From Pseudopyrenochaeta lycopersici (taxonomy: Eukaryota > Ascomycota > Dothideomycetes > Pleosporales > Pseudopyrenochaetaceae): a stretch of DNA of 64,000 bases. A model generated the notes under the pieces. That model did not search any database, had not been told where the DNA came from, and saw only the letters and a list, made by a program, of their open reading frames with translations. Of this stretch, positions 10,690-21,669 are shown piece by piece; position 1 is the first letter of the stretch, and each line of letters starts with the position of its first letter. A program made the position numbers and the translations under genes. The DNA lies in NCBI GenBank assembly GCA_003313425.1, contig NHZP01000063.1, positions 181,917-245,916 of the forward strand, written 5' to 3'.

Positions 10690-12551
10690 ACGTACTTCAC
10701 AAGCGAGTTAGTCACACAAGCGAATTAGTCAAGTGTGCCAAGACACCCACCGAAACATTTCATCCGTCTACCTCATCACCACCATGCCCGTAAATTCGAA
10801 GATTCGGGACAACATGCGAGAAGGAAGAATTGACTGTGCAATAAAAGCGTTACAAAGGAACGAAATCTCAAGCATTAGGAGAGCAGCGAGTATATATCGC
10901 GTAAACCATGAAACACTCAGACGTCGCCTCCAAGGCCACCCTGCACGCACCGAAACCGTTATAAACAACAGAAACCTTGACGACGATGAAGAACAGACAT
11001 TGACTGAGTGGATATTAGATCTTGCGGCCCGCGGTTATCCCCCTCGCAAGTGGATAGTTGAGGACACAGTCAATATGCTGCGTTAACTGCGGGGTAAGCC
11101 GCCAGTCGGAAAGGTTGGGTCAACAACTACGTTGGACGCACCGCTGAAGTGCAAATTGTGCAGAGCAAGAAATGCGACTACCAAAGAGCAGAACGGGAGG
11201 ACCCTGAGGTGATCAAGGAGCATTTTCAGCTTTTCAAGAATGTGGCGAACAAGTATGGCATACAAGACGATGATATCTACAACATGGACGAGATAGGCTT
11301 TCTAAGAGGTGATATTGGTACAGCCAAAGTTGTGACGGCAAGAGATGGCCCTAAATACCACATACAGCCTGGTGATCGTGACTGGATGACGGTTATTGAA
11401 TGCATAAATGTCGCCAAACGCCGTATACCAGCCATGGTTATCGCTAAAGGGAAGGTGTTCCAGAACGTCTGGTTTGATAAGGACGCAGGCCTTCCAGATG
11501 ACTGGGTGATCGCCCATAGCGAAACCGGATGGTCTAATGACAGATTAGGTTACATATGGCTTACAGAGGTGCTTGATCCTTATAGGAAGCAACACACCAA
11601 AGGCACCAAACGACTCCTCATTATGGATGGACACAGCAGCCATTGTTCAGAGCCATTCGTGACGTACGCAAGGAATAACAACATTATCCCGTTATGGCTA
11701 CCCTCACATACCTAGCATATTCTGCAACCATTAGATGTTGCCTGCTTCAGTTCAGTTAAGAAGCGCTATCGTCGAGGGGTAGAGATGTTGGCTCGTGATG
11801 GCCAGAACTACGTTGATGTGGACAACTTCCTTCGGATCTACGCTGCTGCTCGTCCTCACGCGCTGAGTAACAGCAATATCGAAAGCACCCTTAAAGCCAC
11901 CGGCATTTTTCCATTCAATCCCGACGAGGTGCTTGACGGATTGGGTGTGATCAACCCCCCACCACCCTCTGAGCCTTGTTCGTCCTCAACAAATTCGGTC
12001 ACCAACACACCCAAAACGGTGCGCCAGATTGAGAAGCAGCAGAGAGCTATAAGACGCCGACAACATGTGCTTGAGCGACGGTCCACGTCACCTACGATGG
12101 TTGCAATGAAAAAAATAGCGAAGAGTGCTAAATTGGCTTTACAAGCGTCAACAATCATAACCGAGGAACTCGAGCGTTCAAAGGCTCTCAACGCTAAAGT
12201 AGTTAAAAAGCGCAACGTTAAAGTCAAGTATATTACCCAAAGAGAGAATCTTACAATCAAGGAGGCAGTTGAGCTATCACAGGAGTCTATAGCACCTCCA
12301 GAAGCTACACAAAGTGAGGGTGGCGATGTGACACCAAAGGATTCAAGTCCAGCTCTGCGCCGCTGTAGGGGGTGTACGTCAACCAGGCATAGTATAAGGA
12401 CTTGCCCAACACGTAAGAGCCCTTGCGCAATATAATCATCATACAAAATTAGATGGTAGTGTCATAATGCAAGAAGATGGTGGTGTTGTTCGTGGTGCCA
12501 AGAAATGCCTGACTAATTCGCTTGTGTGACTAACTCGCTTGTGAAGTACGT
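10690..12551 (+). mobile_element. pogo/Fot1-type DNA transposon with 45-bp terminal inverted repeats
   Basis: The ends are exact inverted repeats over about 45 bp (left 10687-10731, right 12509-12555 including flanking TTA/TAA). The element proper starts ACGTACTTCACAAGCG and is flanked by TA at 10688-10689 and 12552-12553, the pogo target duplication. Each arm contains a 16-bp motif (ACAAGCGARTTAGTCA) twice in tandem, a plausible transposase binding site. The inside is one transposase gene. The element has inserted between the reductase and the hydrolase gene. Confidence 0.92.
10784..12435 (+). pseudogene. pogo/Fot1-type transposase, inactivated
   Basis: The conceptual protein has an N-terminal helix-turn-helix (psq/CENP-B-like: SSIRRAASIYRVNHETLRRR, from ATG 10784), a DDE core (DIYNMDEIGFLRG near 11275; LLIMDGHSSH near 11615) and, after the core, HILQPLDVACF, ending with a Cys-rich knuckle (CRGCTSTRHSIRTCP). 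Three lesions are visible: TAA at 11084-11086, a one-base frame loss near 11119 (PVGK/GWVNN), and TAG at 11713-11715 in place of a Gln codon between SHT and HILQPLDV. Both stops are C-to-T changes in a CpA context, as RIP makes. Otherwise the frame is open. Confidence 0.88.
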
Positions 12552-12553
12552 TA

Positions 12554-13363
12554 ATGTAGTTCACATAGGCCATCTCAAAGTGTGCGTAGTAGTATTAGAA
12601 CAAGCATCTACAATGTCAGATTCACCGGAATCGCTTTCTTACCATAATTTTTCCATAAGCCCAATCTGGTTCTGTGTGAAGATATCGTAGAAGAGTATTA
12701 CAAAGCGATAAACGTATTGTGTTTCGGTGTGTTTGCATATAGTCAATCAGAAGTGCCGCGTTATCATCGGGCCGACCAAGGCCCCATCTCGCCGTGCCAA
12801 GGTCGGAGACGCCAGCCTCGATTTTCGAGGCTCATCCAGCTTGTGGCGTTGCTCCCCGCCGTATTCGGAAGGAGCCGCTCCCGCATGGCGAGCTTCAAGA
12901 AACACAGATAGTCTTGCCAAGATTTCCTCCCACCCATACACCCCTTTCCATGTATGTCCATTTCTTTAGTTTATACTCCTGCAATCTATTTGACGTCAGG
13001 TTTACTGTAAGGAGGACTTTTCTAGTAGGGTAAGTCACTGTCGTACGACTTGATTCTCGGCGCTGCCCCATCCAATGATGCTTGTCTTGTCTTCTCGGCA
13101 CTCAGTGGGACATGGTTCTGTAGAACAAACGTTCCCATCAAATCTCCGTGATTGCCATCCTACAAGGGTTAAACTATGTCGTCCATCTAGGTATAAATGT
13201 GTCCATAGCCAGCCACAATTGAAGCATCATCACACCACTCATCTCTTCAGCCTTCCACAGCTCCAACAACATCTCTTCACACCACAACAACATTTCCATA
13301 CACCACAACAACATTTCCATACACCAAAATAACATCTCCAGATACTACCCAAACTCAATCAAC
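12554..13363. promoter_or_regulatory. upstream region of the hydrolase gene with TATA-like box and CA-rich leader
   Basis: No gene recognised at 12554-13180. A TATA-like GTATAAAT lies at 13191-13198, about 165 bp before the start codon. The leader (13260-13350) is CA/CAA-rich and holds a near-perfect tandem repeat of CACAACAACATTTCCATA (about 13281-13325), typical of unstructured fungal 5' UTRs. Confidence 0.5.
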
Positions 13364-14284
13364 ATGTTGCCCATCGATATCGTCAAAGGTTCTTACAACC
13401 TCGCTGGCCTCCTCTTCACGCCAGAGGGTGCCAACAACACTCTACAAGGAAACGGCACACTGCCTGGAATCGTCGTCCTACATCCTGCTGGTGGCGTTAA
13501 GGAACAGACTGCCAGTACCTATGCACAACGTCTTTCCCAGCGCGGCTTCGTTACTGTTGCTTTCGACGCCTCCCACCAAGGCGAATCTGGCCCTCTCCCC
13601 CACTTCCTCGAGGATCCCAACGCTCGTGTCACCGACGTCTCTGCCGTAGTCGATTACCTTGAGAGCCTAGACTATGTTGACTCCGACCGTATTGCTGTGC
13701 TCGGCATCTGTGCCGGTGGTGGTTACGCAGCTGCTGCTGCCACACAAGATCACCGTCTCAAGGCACTCGGTACCGTCAGCATGGTCAACTTCGGTGATGG
13801 AACTCGCCTCGGTTGGTATGGAAACGAAAGCGCGTCTGACAAGCTTTCCGTTCTCGACCAAGTCGCTGCGTCCATCGAAGCCGAGTCCACAGGTGCTGAG
13901 CCTGAATACACCACCTACGTTCCGGCTGTTCTCGACGATACCACACCTTACGACTTGAGGGAGGCTCACGAATACTACCTCACTCCTCGTGCTCAACACC
14001 CCAATGCCCAGAACAAGATGCTTGTCCGATCAACCGGTCTTCTGATGGGCTTCGATGCCTATCAGTCCGCGGACCTCTACCTCTCCCAGCCGACCCTTCT
14101 CGTCTATGGTGACATTGCCGAGAGCAGGTGGCACGCAGAGAGACTCTTCCGCGAGATCAATGGCACCAACCCCAATGCTGAGCAGCTTGTCATCCCTGGT
14201 GGTCGCCACATGGACCTCTACGATGTTGATGAGTATGTCAACCAAGCCATCGATGCGTTTGTTCCATTCTTCTCCCAGATCTAA
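13364..14284 (+). CDS. alpha/beta hydrolase of dienelactone-hydrolase type, 306 aa
   Basis: Single-exon gene. The alpha/beta hydrolase fold is shown by GIVVLHPAGG (35-44), the nucleophile elbow GICAGGG (114-120, with Cys116 where lipases have Ser), an acidic residue in the strand LLVYGDIAES (D250 or E253), and the C-terminal catalytic His in GGRHMDLYD (H282). A Cys nucleophile is characteristic of dienelactone hydrolases, which open lactone rings or hydrolyse activated esters. No signal peptide or membrane span is seen, so it is probably cytosolic. The ATG at 13364 follows a CA-rich leader and a TATA-like box. Third-position C richness and the uninterrupted frame show a gene under selection, in contrast to the decayed elements on both sides. 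Substrate unknown. Confidence 0.9.
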   Translation: MLPIDIVKGSYNLAGLLFTPEGANNTLQGNGTLPGIVVLHPAGGVKEQTASTYAQRLSQRGFVTVAFDASHQGESGPLPHFLEDPNARVTDVSAVVDYLESLDYVDSDRIAVLGICAGGGYAAAAATQDHRLKALGTVSMVNFGDGTRLGWYGNESASDKLSVLDQVAASIEAESTGAEPEYTTYVPAVLDDTTPYDLREAHEYYLTPRAQHPNAQNKMLVRSTGLLMGFDAYQSADLYLSQPTLLVYGDIAESRWHAERLFREINGTNPNAEQLVIPGGRHMDLYDVDEYVNQAIDAFVPFFSQI

Positions 14285-14778
14285 GAAGTTACACTGGAGA
14301 CATACCAAAATCTGAGAGCCTTGTAGGGGAGGCAGGGATTTCACTTCAAATTGGCACCTATACTCGATTAGGCAAGAGTTTACACAGAGTTTGTGCTTTA
14401 TAGAATTATTTCTGGCGGTTTGCCTTTTTTAGGACGTTTGACTGAAAAGAAAGTGTTTTTAGAAAACCTACAATAGAACGGTCAATATTACACAGGCTTG
14501 ACGCCCTCTGGCTAAAATGGGGACATTGTGTTTTGATAAGCTGTGCATTGCGCAACAACGCGGCTGCGCTTGGTCTCGAACTAAAATAGTGACTTCCTCG
14601 AACGCTCCTTCCCCGCACACTATAAATTGAAACTGACAACAAGTTGATGTAAAGCAAAATATGCTGAATCGTGATGCAATTCCAATGCTGACCCTGGGTT
14701 CATGTCACGGTAACCACCGTGGTTCTCGCAACACCTGAATTAGCTAGCCTTGTCGAGGCCTGAGCTCGAGCACAGGCC
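14285..14778. other. intergenic, nothing recognised
   Basis: 3' flank of the hydrolase gene up to the pogo cluster. I see no gene. Confidence 0.5.
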
Positions 14779-14780
14779 TA

Positions 14781-16888
14781 ACGTGTTCCACCACCTGATG
14801 CACGTCCCCACCTGATGCACGCGAACACCAAATTTCATCAAATCTTCAACGCGTAACAACACCACGAATATTAACGATATGGAGGATGCACTTGCTGCGC
14901 TGCAATCCTTGAAGCTTGGAGAATCATTCTGTTACGCGGATATTGCAAAAAAGTATGGTGTTGACCGGTCAACGCTGTCGCGCCGTCATAGAGGTGTTAC
15001 TCAGAGTAATGCATCTAAAATCAATAACAGCAAGTTACTCAACACTACACAAGAAGCTGAGCTTATAGAGTATATTCATAAGCTTTGCAGACGTGGATTA
15101 CCTCCTTCAAAGCCCATGATTCGAAATTTCGCATCCCAAATCGCTAGAAAGCCAGCAGGCAAAAACTGGGTTGACCGCTTTGTCGCACGGCATAACATCG
15201 AGCATCCACCCTTGATCGTAACCGCTTCAAAGCTGATTCTGCCTTCAAGTACAGCCTCTACTTTGAGCTACTGAAGCAGAAAATTGAGGAATATAGCATT
15301 GATAGTCGCTATATGTACAATATGGATGAGAAAGGCTTCCTCATTGGTGTGCTCTCTAAGAGTAAGCGCGTGTTTTCTAGGAGCATGTATGAGTCAGGAA
15401 AACTGAGGCATATCATCCAGGATGGTAATCGCGAGTGGATTACTACTATAGCTTGCATCTGTGCTGATGGTACAGCTCTTTCGCCAGCGCTCATCTACCC
15501 GGCTGCCTCTGGTGCTATACAAGATACCTGGTTACAGGATTTTGAGGCTGCACAACGCGAAGCCTTCTTTACCTCATCATCAAGTGGATGGACAAGCAAT
15601 GATATTGGCCTAAGCTGGCTCAAACAAGTCTTCAATCGCGAGACTAAAGCTAAGGCGCGCAGCTCGTGGCGGCTGCTCATCCTCGATGGCCACGGATCTC
15701 ACGTAACCATGGATTTTATAGATTTTTGCGACAACAACAAGATACTCCTCGCTGTACTACCTCCTCATTCAACGCATACGCTTCAGCCGCTCGATGTGTG
15801 CCTCTTCGCTCCTCTCGCAGCTGCCTACCGCGACGAACTCGATATCTTTATGCACAAAGCTCAAGGATTTACCTCGATCACAAAACGCGATTTCTTCAAG
15901 TTATTCTATAGCGCCTGGCACTCAGCGTTCACTAAAACAACGATTTTGAAGGCGTTTGAAGTCACAGGGCTCTCACCTTTTGATCCAAGCGTTATACTCA
16001 AAAGGTTCAAATCTGCAACACCACGCAATGAGCGGCCATCCTTGAGCAGCAGCAGCAGCAGCTCCTCTGTACTCAGCGCTAGGGATTGGAGAAAGATTGA
16101 GCAATTGCTACAGCGGGCTGTGGAGGATATATACGATTCGAAGGCACAGAAGCTTAGCCGAGCGCTCCACACAATCTCAGTCCAAAATACCTTACTTCAA
16201 CACGAAAATGAGCAGCTTAGAGAGGCTCTAATTAATGAGAAGAAGCGTCGTAAGCGTGGCAAAGCTCTACGGCTTCAAGCTCCAAAGGAACACCATGGTG
16301 GAGCTGTTTTCTGGTCACCTAAGAAGATTCAAGAAGCTCGTATACGGCAGGAGCAGAAGGACAATGAAGATGAGGAGCTCCAGCACTAAAAAAGTGAGGC
16401 TATTCAGCTACGGAAGCAACAGAAACTTCTCAAGGCAGAGCAGCTTGAACAGAGGCGATTGATGCGGGTTACAGCTAAGGAAGAGCGCGAGCATTGAAGC
16501 TCCAGAAAGCTGCCTATCGCGAGGAGCAAAAGGTCGCTCGTGAGCTTCAAAAACAGCTCAAAAACGATCTCAAGTTGTTCAAATTAGGCAAGAGACGAAG
16601 CCTCAAGCTTATTGAAGCTTCAGAGACTGTTGTGGTTGATGAGGATCCTGCTGAGGTTGACGTAGCTGCTCATGCAAGCTCTCGCTCCGGGCGAACTATT
16701 CGACCGCCACAACGATTTATTACGTAATATAAGCCTGCGCAAATCTTCTATATAGCAGTTTAATTGTAACTCTAGAAAATCTTGAAATAATAGCTTTTGT
16801 TGGTGGCTGTACAGCTTCAATTGTTTTGCTGGTTGCATGGTGTTGCGCGTGCATCAGGTGGGGACGTGCATCAGGTGGTGGAACACGT
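14781..16888 (+). mobile_element. pogo-type DNA transposon, copy 1
   Basis: Bounded by inverted ends beginning ACGTGTTCCACCACCTGATG, with TA at 14779-14780 and 16889-16890. A repeated CCTGATGCACG occurs twice within each arm (14793-14830 and mirrored near 16845-16880). It encodes one transposase. It is a close relative of the element at 16904-19020, which shares the first 14 or so bases of the end and a similar protein, but the remainder of the terminal arm differs. Confidence 0.92.
14879..16727 (+). pseudogene. pogo-type transposase, copy 1, inactivated
   Basis: N-terminal helix-turn-helix (ADIAKKYGVDRSTLSRRHRG), a DDE core (YNMDEKGFLIGVLSK near 15315; LLILDGHGSHVTMDF near 15675; HTLQPLDVCLFAPLAAAY near 15775) and a coiled, charged C terminus. 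Compared with copy 2, 16 bases are missing after the RHNIE codons at about 15203, which shifts the frame. A TAA at 16387-16389 replaces a Gln codon (QH-stop-KSEA), a CpA-to-TpA change. A further shift lies near 16470-16500. The core frame 15205-16386 is intact, so inactivation may be fairly recent. Confidence 0.9.
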
Positions 16889-16903
16889 TAGTGGGTTAAG
16901 TTA

Positions 16904-19020
16904 ACGTGTTCCACCACCACGCGCACGTCCCTACGGCTCGCACGCGAACGCGATTTTCCATCCAATCTTCAACACGCGATAACTCCATCAAAATGGCGAA
17001 TATTCAGGCTGCAGTTGATGCCCTGAATTCCTTGAAGATAGGCGAATCTTTCCGTTATTCAGATTATGCAAAAGAATTTGGTTGCGATCGGTCAACGCTG
17101 TCGAAGAGGCACAGAGGTGTACAGCAACCGCGTGAGCAGTATATCAAGAATGGCAGATTACTGAACACCACGCAAGAAAGAGAGCTTGTACAGTATATCC
17201 ATAAGCTTTGCGCACGAGGGCTACCTCCTTCTAAGCCTATGATACAAAATTTCGCAGCCCAGATAGCTCAGAGACCTGTTGGCAAAAATTGGGCTGATCG
17301 CTTTGTCGAGCGTCACAACATTGAGCTCCTCTCACATTGGGCATCCGGCCTCGATCGCAACCGCTTCAAAGCTGACTCAGCCTTTAAGTACGCACTCTAC
17401 TTTGAGCTCCTCAAGCGAAAAATTGAAGAATATAAGATTGATGCGCGTCAAATGTACAATATGGATGAGAAAGGCTTCCTTATTGGCGTGCTATCTAAGG
17501 TCAAGCGCGTCTTCTCAAGGACAACATACGAGGCAGGAAAATTGAAGCACATACTCCAGGATGGTAATCGTGAGTGGGTAACTACTATAGCTTGCATCTG
17601 TGCTGATGGTACTGCCCTCACGCCTGCTCTCATCTACCAAGCTCAATCAGGTCAGATCCAAGATACGTGGTTACAAGACTTTGAGCCTCAGCATCATAAA
17701 GCCTTCTTTACCTCCTCACCAAATGGATGGACGAGCAACCAGCTAGGCCTAGCATGGCTCAAACAGGTGTTTGATCGCGAGACAAGAGTGAAGGCTAGGC
17801 AATCTTGGAGGCTGCTCATCCTTGACGGCCATGGATCTCATGTATCCATGGATTTTATAGACTACTGCGACAAGAACAAGATCCTCCTTGCTATCTATCC
17901 TCCTCACTCAACCCACACGCTTCAGCCGCTTGACGTCTGCATGTTTGCGCCTCTCGCAGCTGCTTACTGTCATGAGCTATCTAGCTTCATGGAGCAGGCC
18001 CAGGGCATCAGCTCAATCACTAAGCGAGATTTCTTTCGACTCTTCTATCGAGCCTGGAGCTCATCTTTCACTGCGCAAGCTATCCTCAAAGCTTTTGAAG
18101 CTACAGGGCTCTCGCCTTTCAACCCTGACGCTATCCTCGCACGATTCAAAGTAGCACCAAGCAGCGATCCTAGGCCCTCATCAAGTGAGAGCTCCTCCTC
18201 TATACTTAGTGCAAGCGACTGGAGAAAGATAGAGAGGCTGCTAAGGCAAGCTGTGGATGATATCTATAATGACAAGTCAAGGAAGCTTAGCCGATCTCTC
18301 CACGCCATCTCAGTCCAAAATACTCTACTTCAACACGAGAATTTGCAGCTTAAAGAAGCTCTTAGCAATGAGCAGAAGCGTAGGAAGCGTGGCAAGGCCT
18401 TGCCCCTCGAGTTTCCCCAGGATTATGATGGTGGTGCAATGTTCTGGTCACCCTCAAAAGTTGAGGCTGCTCGCGAGCGCCAGTGGCAAAAGGACGCCGC
18501 AGTGCAGCAGCTGCAACACCAAAAAAGTGAGGCTATGAGGCTTCGCGAGCAACAGAAGCTTGCTAAGGCTGAACTGCTTGAACAGAGGCAAAGGATGAAG
18601 ATTGCAGCTAAAGAGAAGCGAGATAGCGAGAAGGCCTTAAAGGCAGCTCAGCGAGGAGGCAAAAGTTGCTAGGGAGATTCAGAAACAACTCCAGCAAGAT
18701 ATAAAGACATCTAAAAAAGGCAAGAAGCAAATCTTTAAGCTAGGTAGAGCTAAAGAGGCAGTGGTGGTTGAGGAGGAGCCTGTTGTTGTGCAAGACGCTG
18801 TGGTGGCTACTTCTCGTCGAGGGCGACCAATTAAGCCACCACAGAGGCTGCTTATATAATCTAGCACTGCGAAACTATTGTACAGAGTACTATAAGCTCA
18901 CCACTAAAAAATCTCGCTGTAATATATTTTATACGTGGCTGTAGAGCCTCATTTAGTTTGGTGGTTGCATTGGTTTTTGCGTGCGAGCCGTAGGGACGTG
19001 CGCGTGGTGGTGGAACACGT
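16904..19020 (+). mobile_element. pogo-type DNA transposon, copy 2
   Basis: Inverted ends begin ACGTGTTCCACCACCACGCG and match over about 50 bp (16904-16953 against 18971-19020). TA flanks both sides (16902-16903, 19021-19022). Only 13 bases separate its left TA from the right TA of copy 1, and its right TA directly abuts the next pogo end at 19023. Confidence 0.93.
16993..18859 (+). pseudogene. pogo-type transposase, copy 2, almost intact
   Basis: From ATG 16993 (MANIQAAVDALNSLKIGESF) an open frame of 559 codons covers the helix-turn-helix (SDYAKEFGCDRSTLSKRHRG), the CENP-B-like second DNA-binding part (RELVQYIHKLCARGLPPSK), and the DDE core (MYNMDEKGF near 17450; LLILDGHGSHVSMDF near 17815; HTLQPLDVCMF near 17915). 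It stops at 18670-18672 because of a small frame change near 18650. In the neighbouring frame the protein continues (AKVAREIQKQL ... RGRPIKPPQRLLI) to TAA 18857-18859, matching copy 1. So the only visible lesion is one indel after the catalytic core, and the truncated protein might still keep catalytic function. Confidence 0.9.
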
Positions 19021-19022
19021 TA

Positions 19023-19230
19023 ACGTGTTCCACCAGTCACCTGCGAATACCAGTCAACCGCGAGCCCCACCAAAATCGACGCGTCCCAACGCGTTCAAAC
19101 AACAATAGCTCCCCCACGAAGTCTCTCAATGGCTGAAAAAGAGGCTAGGCTTGCTCTAGCTATTCACTTGAGTTAGAATTTGGTTCCCCCAAAAGCAACG
19201 GCTAAAAGTCAAAGTAAGTTACCCCTAATA
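19023..19230 (+). mobile_element. left end of a third, truncated pogo-type element
   Basis: Directly after the TA that closes copy 2 the sequence restarts with ACGTGTTCCACCAGTCACC, another family-type end, followed at 19129 by a short frame MAEKEARLALAIH typical of the start of a pogo transposase helix-turn-helix. A stop follows at once and similarity is lost by about 19230. No right end was found. A related end with the same AGCCCCACCAAA box is present at 63168. Confidence 0.7.
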
Positions 19231-19286
19231 TATTCCGATAAAGGTGGTGGCTGACCAGGAAACCCATTAGGAGATCGAGAGCGGTC

Positions 19287-21085
19287 TCACTGACCATCAG
19301 CACCAAACCATGCTAAACCTAGAACAGCGCCGAACACGATCGCCATCGCTGGGGGTACCTTGAACCATGCAGTCTCCGCATAGGTAACCGCGGCCACGAC
19401 AACCCACTACGGCTCCTCAGCAAGACTTCTCCCGTCGCTACTCTCCGCCGTCAAGTATCCGATCTCCCAAAGCCGATACACAGCTGTGAAAACGAGTCCA
19501 ACAGCTGTGGCATTGATACCTCTGAGCAAACTAACAACCCATACCTTTGCCCTCAGAGCTTGCCAGATCGACTGCACACCGACTGCGAGGATAATCCCCG
19601 GGAAGAAAATGCCTAGATAGCCTAGCAATGCGCCAAAGATCGTAGGAGTACCGGAACCTGCGAGCGTCAACGCGCCTAGATAGACCGCGAAATTGAAATT
19701 TGGCCCAGGGAAAGCTTGAATAATAGCAAGGCCAAGGAGGAAGTCGCGAGGCGAGACCCAGCCGGGATCAACAACGTATGAACGAAGGAGAGGGATGACG
19801 ACTGGTCCACCGCCGAAAATGATGGTGCCAGCAAGGTACATATTCGAGAAAAGATCGAAGGGGGAAGGTCTATTGGAAAGAACACCACGGAGAATCATGA
19901 TGATTATGAACGATACTATGCAAGGTTAGCACGAGCCTGGGAAGCGAAGGCGTTAACGTACTCAGAAAACCTACGATGAGGGAGATGCCCAGCTTGACAG
20001 AAATGTTATGTGTTTGCGTGTCTGCAACAGGAACTACCTCGGTGCTTTCTGTGCCTCCTTGCGCGGAGCCGTTGTCGAAAGGGTTTTGTCCAGCGGGCTC
20101 TTGCTCAGTCGAGGCACGACCTTTCGAGCCCTCGGCCTGCGGCTTTCGTTGAGTGAGCTCCGACAGAGCCGCTTGCGTACGTTCCTCTACCGGGATGCTC
20201 TGCGGTGCGTTAACGTCTTCAGCATCTCCTCCTTCATTTCTTGCTCGCCTTCTCTTCGCTTCCCATTTGGCTCGCAGCTTGCCGACCCGCTGTTGCAGCC
20301 AGACATCCCAAACAACAGTGGCTACGCCGCCAATCAGAACCAAAATAGGGAAGTACCAGAGCGCGTTGTAACACAGGCCCGCGCAAGCGCCCATGATAAC
20401 TAGGATCCTTGTGAGACGGTCTTTGATGGCTTTCTCCGCCAACTGCAGGCCATCAGCTATCCCACCACTGACTCGTCGTGACAGAGACTTACTTGCACAG
20501 CGGCCAACGCGACGATTCCTACAGTACTCGCATTCAGGCCGCTTAGCAAGGCGTACACAGCAGACGGCAACCGGTTAGGCATTTGTTGAACGCCTAATGA
20601 TAGACCATACATTCCAATTGCGCCAGGCAAGCTCCAAAGGAGGAAAGTGAAGATCGCTCCAATAATGCCTGCACGAATCATTGCGATGCAAAACACCATC
20701 TTCGTGGAACCTGGGCCTGGGAGTGCCTGGCATATTCCAAAAAGCTCTTGATACTGCAGTCCTGTTAACGATGTATACCGCCAATAGAACAATACCGTCC
20801 TTTCCATTTCTCCAGCGGTCGTTGACATCGGTATCATGACATACTCACAGTCTGTTCATCAATCCATTTGCTGCCAGCACCGAATCCAACACCTTCCACA
20901 AACCTGCGATGAAGGATTTGGAAGTGTACAGGTGGTCCACCAAAGGCTGTAAAGCCCAAGTCCCAGGTCCTCACGAACATCTCCGCGAGTCGCCATTCTA
21001 GCTTTTCCGTATTAGCCTGGAAGGAGTTATTTCGCTGGGAGCGTGTATGAGCGCGCACGGAACTAATGATCGAAGAAAGAGGCAT
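19287..21085 (-). pseudogene. chromate ion transporter (CHR family) with a premature TAG
   Basis: Exons complement(19287..19915, 19962..20442, 20493..20753, 20849..21085); introns 46, 50 and 95 bp; the joined frame is 1,608 nt (535 codons). CHR proteins are membrane carriers that expel chromate, with two homologous halves. Here the first half has GFTAFGGPPVHFQIL and ICQALPGPGSTKM, and the second has FGGGPVVIPLLRSY and AIIQAFPGPNFNFAVYLG, separated by a long charged cytoplasmic loop (about 210-310). The frame is open except for TAG at 19407-19409 (codon 496), between EEP and WVVVAAV. The last 39 residues, including the final hydrophobic span, are still encoded beyond it. TGG to TAG (CpA to TpA on the other strand) explains it. 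The 495-residue product might still be made; function is doubtful. Confidence 0.88.
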
Positions 21086-21656
21086 TGTCAGCTCGCTGGG
21101 CGGATTAACCGTAGGATGAGTCTCAAATATGTATGATGGTTGAGGAGAGTGACATTGGCGGAATATACGCGTGACCGAATGAATCGAATTTCAGCAGTGA
21201 CAACTCGTTCTAAGGCAGAATCTTCGTCCAATCAAGTGGCTCACGTGCTGCACTCCCCGCGCTTTCCAAGGCGTGGTTGACGGTGCCAAGGCATGGCGTT
21301 CGCATCGAGAGTGGCTAGAGGGCGGAAACTGTACAGACTTGGCTTAGTTCAAGCGAGGACCGCGCACTCGCCCAGATAGCTTTCCACCAACATGACGTAT
21401 CGCTGAGGGACCCTAAGGCAAACTTTTGTTATGGTGTACTTTATTGCGTGTCCCCTGGATCTCTCGCGCGTGGGAGCCAATTCATCCAGCATCACAAAAT
21501 CTTAATCAGGCATGCAGTCTACCTAGGGTATGCGCAACTTAAACACTGAACTACGTTACTTCGCTGCAAATCACTAAGATCCACTTTTACCCCTTCTCGA
21601 AACCCGATCTCCTTTTGGGCTATCATTCACCGATTCGTAGTAGACAGGAGCTTCAG
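21086..21656. other. upstream region of the transporter; nothing else seen
   Basis: No gene recognised. The region ends at the first GAGGAGTACAGTC motif, where the LINE array begins. Confidence 0.5.
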
Positions 21657-21669
21657 GAGGAGTACAGTC

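Noticed and set aside
11856..12446. A 196-residue antisense frame over the pogo transposase
   Set aside because: It mirrors a clearly coding transposase C terminus and shows no domain.
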